Assembly: GCA_029204225.1 (NCBI GenBank)
Contig: CM055110.1
Location: forward strand, 15,965,306-16,029,305
DNA: 64,000 bases
Direction of reading: 5' to 3'
Source: Diphasiastrum complanatum
Lineage: Eukaryota > Streptophyta > Lycopodiopsida > Lycopodiales > Lycopodiaceae
Below the pieces are notes generated by a model, which saw only the letters and a program-made list of their open reading frames with translations, made no database searches and was not told where the DNA came from. A program made the translations under genes and the position numbers. Every line of letters begins with the position of its first letter. Positions within the stretch are counted from its first letter, which is position 1. This document shows positions 32,042 to 44,400 of the stretch, one piece after another.

Positions 32042-33640
32042 AAAATCAAAGAATGCAATATTGCATTGCAAGCATTAATAGTTAAAAGAGCACAACACTT
32101 GGGGCCAATGTGGGACCCTAGTCTTTCATTGTATTTTTACTTGCCAAAAAGTACAATGAACCCTCTACTTGGAATAGAGCAGTACTTGAACATTTCAGGA
32201 CAACGATACAACCAACTCCCATCTTACAATTATTTCCAAGGACAAATGTCTAGAGTAGCAATGCAAATCACTTCAAGCAATATTTTAAACTAAATGTTAG
32301 CTTCCTAAAAGCAGAAAGAAGACCCAATCTTCGATTCAAAGTCCTAGCCTCATTTCCAAAAGACAAAAGGCTACAATGAACTATTCAAGAGGAAATAATT
32401 GTATGAGAAAGTTGCATGTGGCTCAAAAGGTTGCAATGAATTGTCAATCAATCATCCAAGAGAAAATCACAATTCGACATAGTTGCATTTGGATTAGAAA
32501 CCAAATGAATGCAGACACTTAGGAAAAAGAATAAAGACTAAGAGATATGGGTTGATTTAGGACACGACTAAGCCCACCAGGTCCAAATTGGAATTGTTGG
32601 TTGTGAGAAAATCCACGTCTAGTCAAATGAAAAGTCAAGTGGGGACATTCTAGCCTCGGCCTCCTTGGTAGGGACCACGGGGGCACGATGGCCTTGCATC
32701 TAGTCCACGACCTGAGGTCGTGGTAGGTTGGAAATCTGAATTAACATATAGAGCTACAATTTGCTACAATTTGCTAATCATTCAATTTGTATTTTCATCT
32801 ATGAATGATAATTTCATGGTAGATCATTGAATCTACAACTTGACCCATGTATTCATGAAAGCATTGCCCTCACTCCTCTATGTGGATTGAGTAATTTGAT
32901 TTAATTGCTTGTCTCTTTGTTAAGCTTGCCATAAATCCATGAGTTTCTTATTGCATCCCTAACAAACATGTTTCATAATGTTACTGTCACAATCTGCAAC
33001 TTAAGAGGTGTAGCGATGATTACAAATGTCGCTATACCTATTGGGTTGTTAAAAAAAAAAAATGTTGACGATAGATTTGGTGTCATTGATGTGTCACACA
33101 ATGATGTTTGTTTGTGATTTTTACAAAAGTTTTGAATTGTCGCAACGGGACAACAACCATGTATATTACAAACAATCATTTAATGTCATTGAATGACGTG
33201 TAACGAACGACGTTTGATTTTAAAATTTTTGACACTATTTACGTAGCTGAGCTTATGAGCTATGGATAAAATGTCATCTAGCCTTGATTTTTGTAGTCGT
33301 GCACTTAAACACAATGCAACTTGTTGAAATAGAATTGGAGGACATATAATAAATTTTGCTCTAACTTCCAAGAAATCTATGCTTTAATATTGGGATTTCA
33401 ATTCAAGTTTGCTTGATATTAGGGATCAACAACACTTTGCCAAGGTTTTCTACTATTTGGCTTACGACCTATTTGAACCTGGTCTTGAATGTACATTCTA
33501 TCCATATATAGACCTCTAACCTCTATGAAAAAAATATTGTAAGATCTCTTGACAAACATTTTGCACTCACTTCTTTCAATCCTTCAAATACTCCAGGAGC
33601 ATAATATCCATCCAATTTTCTCTCCCCTAGGAATCTGACA
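32042..33640. other. Intergenic region left of the KH gene
   Basis: No convincing gene was found. Features seen: a 19-bp palindrome CCACGACCTGAGGTCGTGG at 32705-32723; the words TACAATTTGC(T) repeated in tandem near 32755-32775; a poly(A) run of 12 near 33050; and repeated TGTCATTGA phrases near 33090-33190. Confidence 0.5.
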
Positions 33641-33652
33641 TTCTCTCTCTAT

Positions 33653-33745
33653 GGAATGCACGTTCTCTCTCCTCTCTCCGGTGGAATGCACGTTCTCTCT
33701 CCGATGGAATGCACGTTCTCTCTCCTCTCCGGTGGAATGTGCATG
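33653..33745 (+). repeat. CT-rich short tandem repeat upstream of the KH gene
   Basis: GGAATGCACGTTCTCTCTCC starts at 33653, 33683 and 33706, with a fourth diverged start (GGAATGTGCATG) at 33734. Units are 30, 23 and 28 bp and end in CCGGT or CCGAT. The array lies about 0.9-1.0 kb before the KH start codon, and each unit has a pyrimidine stretch and an ACGT core. It may be part of the promoter, but that is inference. Confidence 0.75.
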
Positions 33746-34452
33746 TGCTATGTGGCAGCCCATAATTGGCTGTCCACATCCATATTCCACCACAAATGTA
33801 AAAAAGTTTGCCCCAAAAAATCGAAAAAAAAAATTAGTTCACGCGTACGGCCAGAAAAAAAAAAAACAACCTTCGCACAATGTCATTACGCAGGGGAAGG
33901 CCTGAAGTCCTCGGGCCTTCTTTGCTGGTCGGGGCCTGCCCTCGGGCTCCCGCCCTTGGGCGAGGGCCCTCCCCCCCCCCTCCCCCGAGAATATGTTGCA
34001 TTGAGAGCCTTGAAAAGGTATAGTAAAATACATAGATCATCTGGGAATAAAAATGCATACCATGGAGAATAAAATTGCATGTTGCACCCTTTCAAATTGG
34101 ATGGAAACGCTTTAGTAGTCAGCCGAGGGAGATGGAGGCTTGGGAGTCGGTGGTGATTATAGTTCTTGAACATATCAGGACCTTTGAATTAGAGTGGGGC
34201 CATGAATACCTGGCGATCTCTCTTTTGTATACGCGTGCCCCACGGTGGACCTTTTAAGTCCCGTTGGCGAGAACACGCCAACGCATTCATTAGGAAAAAA
34301 AAAAACAAGGCAGCCCCAAATTTTAAGGGACAGACCCTACCCTGCCCTTTCGGCCTCCCATTCCTTTTGCGTGTTGGCGTCCCTTCGACGACTCAAAGAG
34401 AGAGAGAGAAGAGAGACCTTTCTTTTTGTTCTCTCTGTCTTTCTGGCTCTCG

Positions 34453-34601
34453 ATGAGAAACGACGCGAAGGCAGCAAGAGATGCGTCGAAGCACAGAACG
34501 TGATGTATGGCGATGCAAGAAGTGGTAGAATCGTTGAAGGAATAAGAGCAGCGATGGTGCCGGACGTCGACGCAGTGGCTTGCTTCTGGTTCATGTCGTA
34601 A
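34453..34601 (+). promoter_or_regulatory. Two overlapping upstream ORFs in the probable KH-gene leader
   Basis: ATG at 34453 opens a 16-codon frame that ends TGA at 34501-34503. A second ATG at 34503-34505 overlaps that stop (TGATG) and opens a 32-codon frame ending TAA at 34599. The main start codon is at 34640. If transcription begins upstream in the GA-rich leader near 34390-34450, both would precede the main ORF and could lower its translation by reinitiation control. The transcription start is not known from sequence. Confidence 0.5.
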
Positions 34602-34639
34602 AGAAAGCCAGGGATTCAATTTTGAGAGCGCTCACAGTT

Positions 34640-37245
34640 ATGGAGTCGCCTCGGTCAATGAACGGGCATTCTAGTCCTGAGGGCATGAATGGACTGTCGG
34701 CAGGTTAGTTTTCGGTTCTTCCTTTGGATCGACATTGGTCTGGAAGAAGTTAGATATTGTGTTGAGTTGCTTAAGGCTGTTTTCTGATAGAACTTAGTGA
34801 ATGGTGATCGGTCAACGCTGTCATATGAGAGAGAGTTGGTACCTTGCTCTTCACGTTCCTTTCATTTTTGAGGATGTAATCGGTTTTATCAAGTTTCATA
34901 ATCTGTTTCTTGACATCTTTCTGAAAGAAATGTTCTAAGGAATAAGTTTTTGGAAATATTGTTCGGTTCTTTTGACAACATTGTATTTCGCGAACTTTCT
35001 GAATGAAAATAATGCTCGGCCTTGCTGCTCGCAACGTCACAGTCACGTGTCTTCCGTTTCTCTATCATAATCATAAGAAAATCTGCGCTTCATCTTTTGC
35101 AGGAAAAGCTTTCATTCTTCTTGTCTTCTTTTGTTGGTTTGGTTTAACTTTTTCGTATCTTCTTTAAAAGTTGGTTTCAACTCGAGGATGGGCCATAATG
35201 TTATATTTCGTTCACAGGTCTTCATTATTACGGCGTCTTTGAGTTGACCTTCTTCTTACTCAAACACGCCATAACAATATATGAAAAGATATTTTCTCAT
35301 TGCTTGGAAATAAAAAAAGATTCAAGATATGGAGTCCTGGTACTTGTTAAAGATTTTGCTATTTGATATCCGACAGTGAACTCATTTTTGTAATAGCAAG
35401 AATTTCTGACTAATTTTCAACGATTCATTTTGTGGACAATGATTTTCGATTCGTGTTCGAAAGCAATGGATTCTCAGATACTCTGATTTTAGCTCAGGGG
35501 CAAAAGGAAAGGGGCACCGAGCCTTCGTGGGTCGGATTCAGTTAATTCTGTCGGCTCTGTAGAGCTTTATTTATCATTGATGGCTTCTCCAAATTATCCT
35601 TGTAAAACATGGATCTAGGATGCCACAAATCCTTTAAATTAACGGAATGCTGAGTAGTGAGCAGAATCCATCTTTTCAAAGTGATTATAATTTTCACCTT
35701 GGAGTGGCTAACATGGAAAGTAAAGCAAAGTGCTGTTGAGATCTTCAGCCCCTATTCTATTTCTTATCAAAATGACCTTTCTCGAGGTCACAAATGAGCG
35801 AATGTCATAGTCTGTGAGCTACGCTACTCTGTACAGTGACTACTTCTAGAGTTCATCTTCAGTTTTGATAGTTTTACGAGTAATTAGCTGGAGGGTATAT
35901 CAAGCTTAAGAAGTCTCCATCGAGCTTGGGGATTTCCCTTGGTAATGTATAAAGCTTTTTGGAGATTTCCCTTCGTAATGTGTAAAGTTCACAATCTCTT
36001 GATTGGTCTTTTCTTCTGAAGCAAGAATTCAGGTCAGAGTTATAATCTGCAAACAATTTTCTCGTCTAAATTTTGGAACTACGATTTTGTTTTTGCAGAT
36101 GACATCAGCAGCATACAGTCTAGCATCAGATTCCTTGTATCCAATGCAGCAGCTGGATCAATTATAGGCAAGGGTGGATCAAACATCAGCGAGTTGCAGT
36201 CACAATCAGGTGCAAGAATTCAGCTTTCTCGGAACTATGAATATTTTCCAGGAACTACAGATCGAGTGGTAGTGCTAAATGGTACTGTCAGTGAGGTCTT
36301 GACTGCTTTCAAGCTGATCTTAACCAAAACCACGACAGAGGTATGTTTTCAAATGCTGAACCCATTGAGCCAAGATTGTAAGAGGAATTGGAATGCTCAT
36401 CCTATATTTCTTTATAAAATGCCAGGGCTTTTATTTCTTGACATTTGGAAAGTTACCTTCTAGCTAGAAGATTAGGGATCTTACAGTTACTAGCCTTGTG
36501 CAGTTGCTTAGTCCTTGGCAGGGCTCACATCCATTTTGTGAAGGAACTATGAAGTGTATCATGTTGTATACATCAATTTGAAGACTTGTTCTGATATTCC
36601 TTTGGGGGCATTTTCATGCATTACTTGATTACTCTTTCTTTGAGCAGAATAACGAGAGCCAGGATGCTTTTAAGTCAAATCAAGTCCGACTCCTGGTACC
36701 AAATTCCGTGTGTGGAGCTATCATTGGCAAAGGAGGTGCCACTATCAAGTATGTTGTGGTGCCTGCTGCTAGAAGCCATGTTTGTTTTACACTGAATCAA
36801 GCCCCTATGTTCTATCAGTTCTGAGATACAGTTTCTAAGAAACCGTGCTATCTCGTATGTTGTGGTTCCATTTGCTGTGTTTATGTGAATCTGCTTATTG
36901 ATTAAAGATTGATGTTGCAGGACATTCATAGAAGACTCACAAGCAAACATCAAATTATCATCGCAGGAGCAGATTTTATCTGGGTTAAGTGACCGCATTG
37001 TGATGATTACTGGGAATCTGGAACAGCAAGTTCGAGCAGCTGAACTGGTACTTGGAAAAGTTTCACCAGACTCGAGTTATGCGCAGTATGGCAATGCTCC
37101 GTTATCTTACGCCGGTAGTTCACTGCAGAAAATGCATGCACTTGTTGAGTATGTTGTTGTAAGTGAGTTTGTTTGCTATGAGAAACTGAAGGCTCATAAG
37201 AGACTCGACAGTTACTCTCGACTTATGATTATCTTTGCGATTCCC

Positions 37246-37331
<86 letters not shown>

Positions 37332-38384
37332 TGTTAATGTATAGTAATGCCCTGAAGTATGTTAGACTACATAGTGCATTTTCAAGTGTGTATGAACAAT
37401 GGGAGATGTAAGCTACCCCAACTGAAAAGTGTTAATTACACGTCAAAATTACTACACAAGACACTATATTTCTAGTGCGTTGAACATTTGAAAAGGGGTC
37501 ATGTACGTAAAGATTGAAAAATAGAACTCAAACTATAGGTACCGAAACTTCGACTTAAAGAGGGACTAAAAACCATAGAGCAGTAGATAAACTGTTGTGA
37601 GTAATATTTTTCTCTTTGTCAGTGCTGATCTGTAGAGAGGATGTAAAGTAGGTTGTACTAGTCCATGTGGAAGCTATTGGCACTGGTGATGTGGATGTGT
37701 GTTTGGAGAGTTGTGGAGGTCGTGCGGAGTTGGACCCTTTGGCGCTGATGCCGATCTTTGAATGGGATGAGAGAGTCAACATCTGAGCCATCCTTTATAT
37801 CCCTGTCCCATCGTCTAGAGAAAATGGATGTGATCTATCTCGGTGGCTCTTGAGTGGGTTGGAATGTAAAAGGGCCACATGTCCTTGATTCTCGTACTCT
37901 CTATCCATGGACGTAGGGTGGCAGTTTGATCCTGAAATAAGCAGTAGTGTCCACCCCTAATCTCATAGTATAGTGCTCTTTTGTTTCCACTAGTACCATG
38001 GACACATCTGGCAGATTCTATGTTTCTTGGAAATTCTCTAATCTCGACCTGGAGGCGATGTGATGAAATCCTCAACCGTCTCAATGTAAACTATATCTAG
38101 ATATGGCTCGTGGATCTAAATCTATATGGTGCCATGTGAGAAATGTGTCTTGTAGAAGTCCAGTTTAACCCCAAAGGGTCAAAACCGGAATGTACGAGCA
38201 TATGTCCTATGTAGGTACCATCTGATATATGTCTGCATAACCTCAGGAATGAGTGTGTTGAACTGTGGTTCAAATCGGCCCGGTTCGAACCGGAAAGAAA
38301 AGAACAAGAAAATGGTTGGATTGTTTTTTTTGGCATTTTCCAGAGGACTATCGCGGTAGTTGGGCGTGCACATTTTCCATTTTC

Positions 38385-38446
<62 letters not shown>

Positions 38447-41400
38447 GAGTTGAGGGTTTTTTTGAGAGTTTTTGTAGGTTTGCTAGCCATGTACATTGTA
38501 ATATGTATGATGTCACATTAAGGTTTTGAGTGAGGAATAACAATGATCAATCTTTCTTGTCATGTATGGAAGTTGGTAGCTACTAGCTAATGTCACTGAC
38601 GATATCAGATAGATTATAGCTAAAACTGCAGGTAATAGATGGTGACCGGTATTGTTAGGTAACAAGACCTCAGGAGTTGGAAGTTTTGCGTCAGGATTTG
38701 AATTTCAGTATCGTGAATTATAATCTACATGCTACCCATTGAAAGCACTTGGTTTTGACATAATCGAAGGGTAGAAATTAAGGGAAAGGGGAAAAATAAA
38801 CCCTAAATCCGATTCGCGGTTTGAAATTGCAGAAGGCGATTCTTTCCTGATTCAAAACACGGTTTGAAAAGGCGATTTGAAAGGTACCATAAAACTTTGA
38901 GGAGTGCTATGGAGATCCCAGCTGAAGTTAAAACTTTGGCTGCTTGTTAGGCATGCTAGTAGGTACCCTTGCCTTGCTCGTGAAGCTTTTGGGGAGTTGC
39001 TATGCATGGATATTTGATGATGTCTAGTCTCATTTTTTGACCTTTTGAAGATAAATGATGACTTTGAAGATAGCCTAAACTTGGACAGGAGGAATTGCAG
39101 ATTCTGTCAATAATATCTGGTGTGGGACTAAGGATTTTTCGTGGATCAAGATAGCACGTTCACCTAAAGATGGGAGATTGTTAGAAACCCCATCGTTGAA
39201 GCCGACTAAAGTAGGACACAATCAGGTGATGATGCCCTATAATCGCCCATCCATAGAGATATTTCCATCTCACCCCCTTGCACTAGAGCTATAGACCACC
39301 ATCAAGCAGCCTCAGGCCTCCACCAAGCTACGACATCCCATACCATTTATCCTAGATTTGTCCTCCTCTGGAACCTAAGTCCAGTCGGCGATGCCACTGT
39401 GAACTCAGGGCTGGTTGCCGTCTGGCACAATGCAAGTCAAGTGTGAACCTGAAGTAGCTGCTCCACGACAAAGTCGTAGGCAAATCGTGTGGCTGCTTTT
39501 TCAGATCCAGCGGGCTATATATCCTGAACATGGCGAGGGCCCTCTTCTTCTTGATTACAAATGTGACCAGGGAGATGGCATTGGATGTGATGGTGGAAAC
39601 CTACGGAAGGCCTCCTATGGCATGCATCAAAAGATTGGTGCAGTGGGCTGCACGTGGGGTCCATACAATAGCAGGGTAGTCCCTCTCCAAAAGCTCACCC
39701 ATAGCCACACAGTTGCTAGCATTGTCGGTAACCACTTGCACCACATGCTGTGCCCCCACCTCAACGACTGCTGCACGTATATGCTCATAAATAACCTCTA
39801 CCGATTGAACAACGCCATCTTGGGAGGCATCCACACCCCTGAGAAATACAGTTCCCAGCAGACATGAAACCAAGATGTTGATAATAGGCCTGCGCCTAAT
39901 ATCAGTCCGCCCATCTGATAGAATAGAGCAACCATATGTGGCCCAGGCATGTCGTATGGGGCTGAGCTCTCTCGTGATGCATGCATGCTTCTCTCTCAAA
40001 TGGCGAGTACGAAGAGCCTCGTGTGTGGGGGGTCTCCATGTGGGCTACGTTAGGTCCCTTGAGTGGAGCCTAATGGAAGTAGTCGAACTTTGAGTTGCCA
40101 TTTGTGGAATTTTTTTTTCATTAGACTGGTCAATTTAGGCCCATATGATTCAATATGATTCATCCCAAATGCAGTCACAAAATCAAGAAAAATCGCGTTT
40201 AGTGATTGCTACTCCCTCTCAAACAACAATTTACCACTTTATAAGATGCATTGATCACTTTGAATATTGTAGGAATCAAGTGGGATATCAAAAATAACTT
40301 TACAACATCATTTTGAGCAAAAAGTAGCTTGCTGAAAAATGATGATTTATAGTGAAGTTGCTACACACTTCACTCACATAAATTTGCCTCCAATAACTGT
40401 ATGCACACTACCAGTCAATAGAACCTGCTTAAAGGCTTGCAAATAAGACCTAAAACCGCTGCATAAGGGCTGGACCTGATCATCTTGAGGGGTTGAAGAC
40501 TGTATTGGAGGGCTCGACCTTCACAAAAATGCTGAAATGCAAAGTTTCACATGGACATCCTATAAGCCTTAATCACACCACCCTCAGTAAATTCAAGATT
40601 AAAGCACAAAAGGCTGAAATCAACCTAAGGTCCCATGACCTTTAGTCTGGAAGCTTCTCTCTCCACATTCCATGCAGCTCGTTCCCAATGCAGCATAGCT
40701 GACATCTGGCCTGCTTCCTCTCTCTGAACGGATGAAAGCCTGACAACAAACTATCCTACCATTGTTCCTTCACTTTGCAAAATCATTGCTAGAGAGAACC
40801 ATCTTTGATCTTACATGCGTTTCTGGTCAAGCCAACAACCAACCTTCAGCCACATATGAATGGTTGCGGAATCATGCCTTTTTGGGCTGCTTCTTGCCAC
40901 CTTGCAGTGTATTAGATACAAGGGTGAGATCAGGCGCACTCCTTGCATGAATTTTTTCCACTGCACACCTCATGTTGAAGGGTAGCAGATTTTGCAAGGC
41001 AACAAGTTTGCCTTCACGTAAGATCAACGACCTTTCTTTCACATTCTCAGATCCTTCAGTGACTGCAAATGAGGGCTGGAAAAATATCCGTTGTGGAAGC
41101 TCCATTTCCTTCTCCCTGTGCCTTCAAGATGCCTTGGACCTTTCATGATGAACACATTGTTGAAAAACAGGTTGAAATTAAGCTATCTAGAGGCACATAT
41201 CAGCACTTTAAACAGACTGCAACAGAGGAACCTTTCAATGCACATTGATGATTAACATAGTCATGCTAGTGCAAACAACTATCCATTCAACAAGGAAGAG
41301 GATCTTTCCAACATACATTGTGCATTTCTCACACAGAAAATACCTTGGCTGGTCCTTGAGACAGTTTCTAGATAGTGGTGCCATAAATTGACTGGTGGCT

Positions 41401-44400
41401 GGATAAGGTTGTCCGATTTTAGCTCTAATCCCATGGTACCTTTCTGGAAGTTTCGCTCAAGGGCCTCCATACCTGTATCAATAAATTTTCTACTAGTCAC
41501 GCTACAACTTATCATTCTGATGCCTGTGAGTGTCTTTGTTGGAGATGCTTAGGTGTGTTCCTTTGTATGAGGACCTACACATTGGCGTCATGTTGATTGT
41601 ATGCTGTTCTTTTTAGGAGTTTACTATTTGATCAACATTCTTCAGTGTATTTGTTCTTATGTGATACCATGTTTGTTATGTGTGTTCATAACTTGGTACC
41701 AATGCTTTGGCTAAGTGGAGACATTTTCTTCAATTTTGTTTGTTGAAATCCTTCCTTGTCTCTCTCTCTCTCTCTCGCAGAGGCTACTGTATCGCTGAGG
41801 TGGCTCCTCCATCGCAAGCCACAGAAGTTGGGAACCTGTGAGGTGCTTAGCTCTCCAAGCCCCTCAAGGAACCAACTAGCCAATTAAAGAATGAAATCTT
41901 TTTCCATCCAGGCAATTTCTTAAGCTAGTTGCCTGCTATCCCTATCCTGGGGTACGTGGTGTCCATGCATGGGTGGCTTATTGAAGTAGGCTCGCCCCTG
42001 ACTTGCAAGATAGGTGTAATGAACTCCCACCCCCCATGCTTCGTCGTGCCTGAGTGGCCCTTTGGTCCCACTCTGGCCTCAAATGAGGATCAGCTTGGAT
42101 GGTGTGCATGTTTTTCTTGCATGACATATCACATTCAAATTTATTGTGATGGATTACTTTCACTTGGTAGACAATACCTTTCTAGTTCATGAATGTATCG
42201 TGCTAAAAGTGAGTTGTATGCCAGTTAACGTGTTTGGTGGCCTACCTTCGTGTTGGCGTTTGTGTTGGCACCTATTCAGTGATTGGTTGAGAGATGAGTT
42301 GGCATCATGATTGACTTAATGTATTATTGAAAAAAAAATGGAGTATCCATGTATGCCTAGTACTTCTAAAGTGTTTCATGATGATGTGTGATGCAACCTC
42401 TCATCAAATTTTTTGTAATGATGTGCCAATGAATCCAAAGTGAAGCCAGAATTATAGAGAGAGAAAGGTGGGTTGTTAGAGCCCGGTCTCGCTCTAACAT
42501 GACCTCAGCACGACCGGTCACTTGAGGGCCTGCGGCCGACAATCGTCAAAGGCCAGTGACCGGAGTGGACATCTGTCCCGAGCTGGGACCGGTGTGTCAC
42601 AAGTAGTGACAAGGTGTAACCACCTGACTAGCTATCGGAGATGCGGTGAATAATGACCGTCGGGATCCTAGTTGTCAGTGACGAGATGCTAGCTGGCAAG
42701 TAGTCGGGGTGATCAAGCGGGTCACAGGTCTTTGGCGGGGTACAGGGGTGGTACCTATGAGTCACTCAATATTCATAGGTCACAGGGGTCATGCGTGCCA
42801 GGTGGATTGATCACCCACAGGTAGATGCCATGGGCCAGTTGACAAGAATAGCAGGTAGGACTCCAGAAGGGGGCGGTGCCTATGGTTGGGAGGATCATTC
42901 TTTACACTGGCCTTTTAGGAGTCACGAGCTTGGAGAGCTTTCAGAGAGAGAACAGCTCGTTCTAGAGAGAGAAAGTGGAGAAAACATCAATTTTTCTTAG
43001 TTTTTTTGGGGGAAGTGGGGAAATTGATGTCTTGCAATGGATTGCTGGTGAATAGGGAGCTTTTGCCTCGATTTTAGCCAAAAAACAGGGATTTACAGAT
43101 CTGAAAAAAAATTGAACATGGAAAATTGAATTTTGTAGGAAATGGAAAAATGCCCATAACTTTCTCTACGCTTATCGGATTGCTATGAGATTTCGGCAGG
43201 TGCTTGGGGGTGCTGGATCGCTGCTAGGGAGGCTGAAAATCTGAAATTTTTTTCAGAAATCGCTGATTCTGCTCAAAAAAAGAGATTTTCGACGTTTTTT
43301 TTAGAGGTTTTGGAATTGAAGCGTCATAACTTACGTCCGTTTGACCTGAGATTTGGCACGGAGCATCCTTGCAGAAGGGCAATCTACTACAATGGTACCT
43401 TCAGCCTGTTTGCAGACCTGAGTGTGCATAAGTTCGCATTGACTTTGGTGTTGTCTTTTCACTTGTTTTCGCAAAAAGTCAACAAAACTTCAATTTTTTC
43501 CGGCAACCGCTTCATTGGTCATACGCATACCCTTTTCCATCTCCCTCTGCAGCCCGTCCTATGTCCCCTCAATCCTATCCTGAAGATAAAGATATTAAGC
43601 CTGCTCGCTTTGCTGGAAACTCTTCCCAAAGAACCACTAATATTGTAGACCAATGGTTGCGCAAATGGGAGGAGTACTTTGATTTTTAATGGGCCCTAAC
43701 TGATGAAGGTTGGCTAGCGAGTCGGTAAGGCTGCTTATCATTTTACTGATTTTGCTGACAGGTGGTGGCGCTAGTTACTGAAATCAAATCAGGCCCCATC
43801 CAGCTGGGTTGATTTTAAGCGGTCTTTGAGGACCCAGTTTATTCCTTCACATGAGCATGTACGAGCGACGAATGCTTGGTTTTTACATCGTCAGAGGCAG
43901 TACACAGTGCAGGAATATGCTGATAAGTACAGAGAGGATGCTTTCCAAGATACCAGAGGAGATTCCGGAATGGCTTGTGGTTCACAAGTTTGTTTTTGGC
44001 CTTCGTGAAGAATGGAGGCTTAAGTCCTTAATGAAGGTCGCAAAACCTTCGAAGAGATAGTTGCAATAGCACTCAATTTTGAAGGTAATGTCCGCAACAA
44101 GGCTGAATCTAGAGTGGCAAGTTGGCCCCAGAAGAAGGGTTCGCAAAAGTCAGGCCAAGCTGGTCAAAAGGACTTTTCGCAGAAGGATCCTATCCAGATG
44201 TAGCAGATGTTGAAGTGGAAGTCACCATCTCCTATGGCTCGTCGTGCTTACGACAAGTCTCCCCTCAGGCCCAAGAAAGACGGATTATTCTTTTTGTCTT
44301 GGCAAGCATCTTTTCAAAGATTGTCCTCGACACACGGGCAAGAAGCTCCATGTTTTACAGCAATGTCAAGATGAGGGCAAGGATGAGGAAATTTGGATGA

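Noticed and set aside
33186-34173. Overlapping frames of 60-138 codons near the GC-rich patch
   Set aside because: They overlap on both strands, contain poly(A), poly(C) and CT tracts, and lie where the promoter and leader of the KH gene should be.
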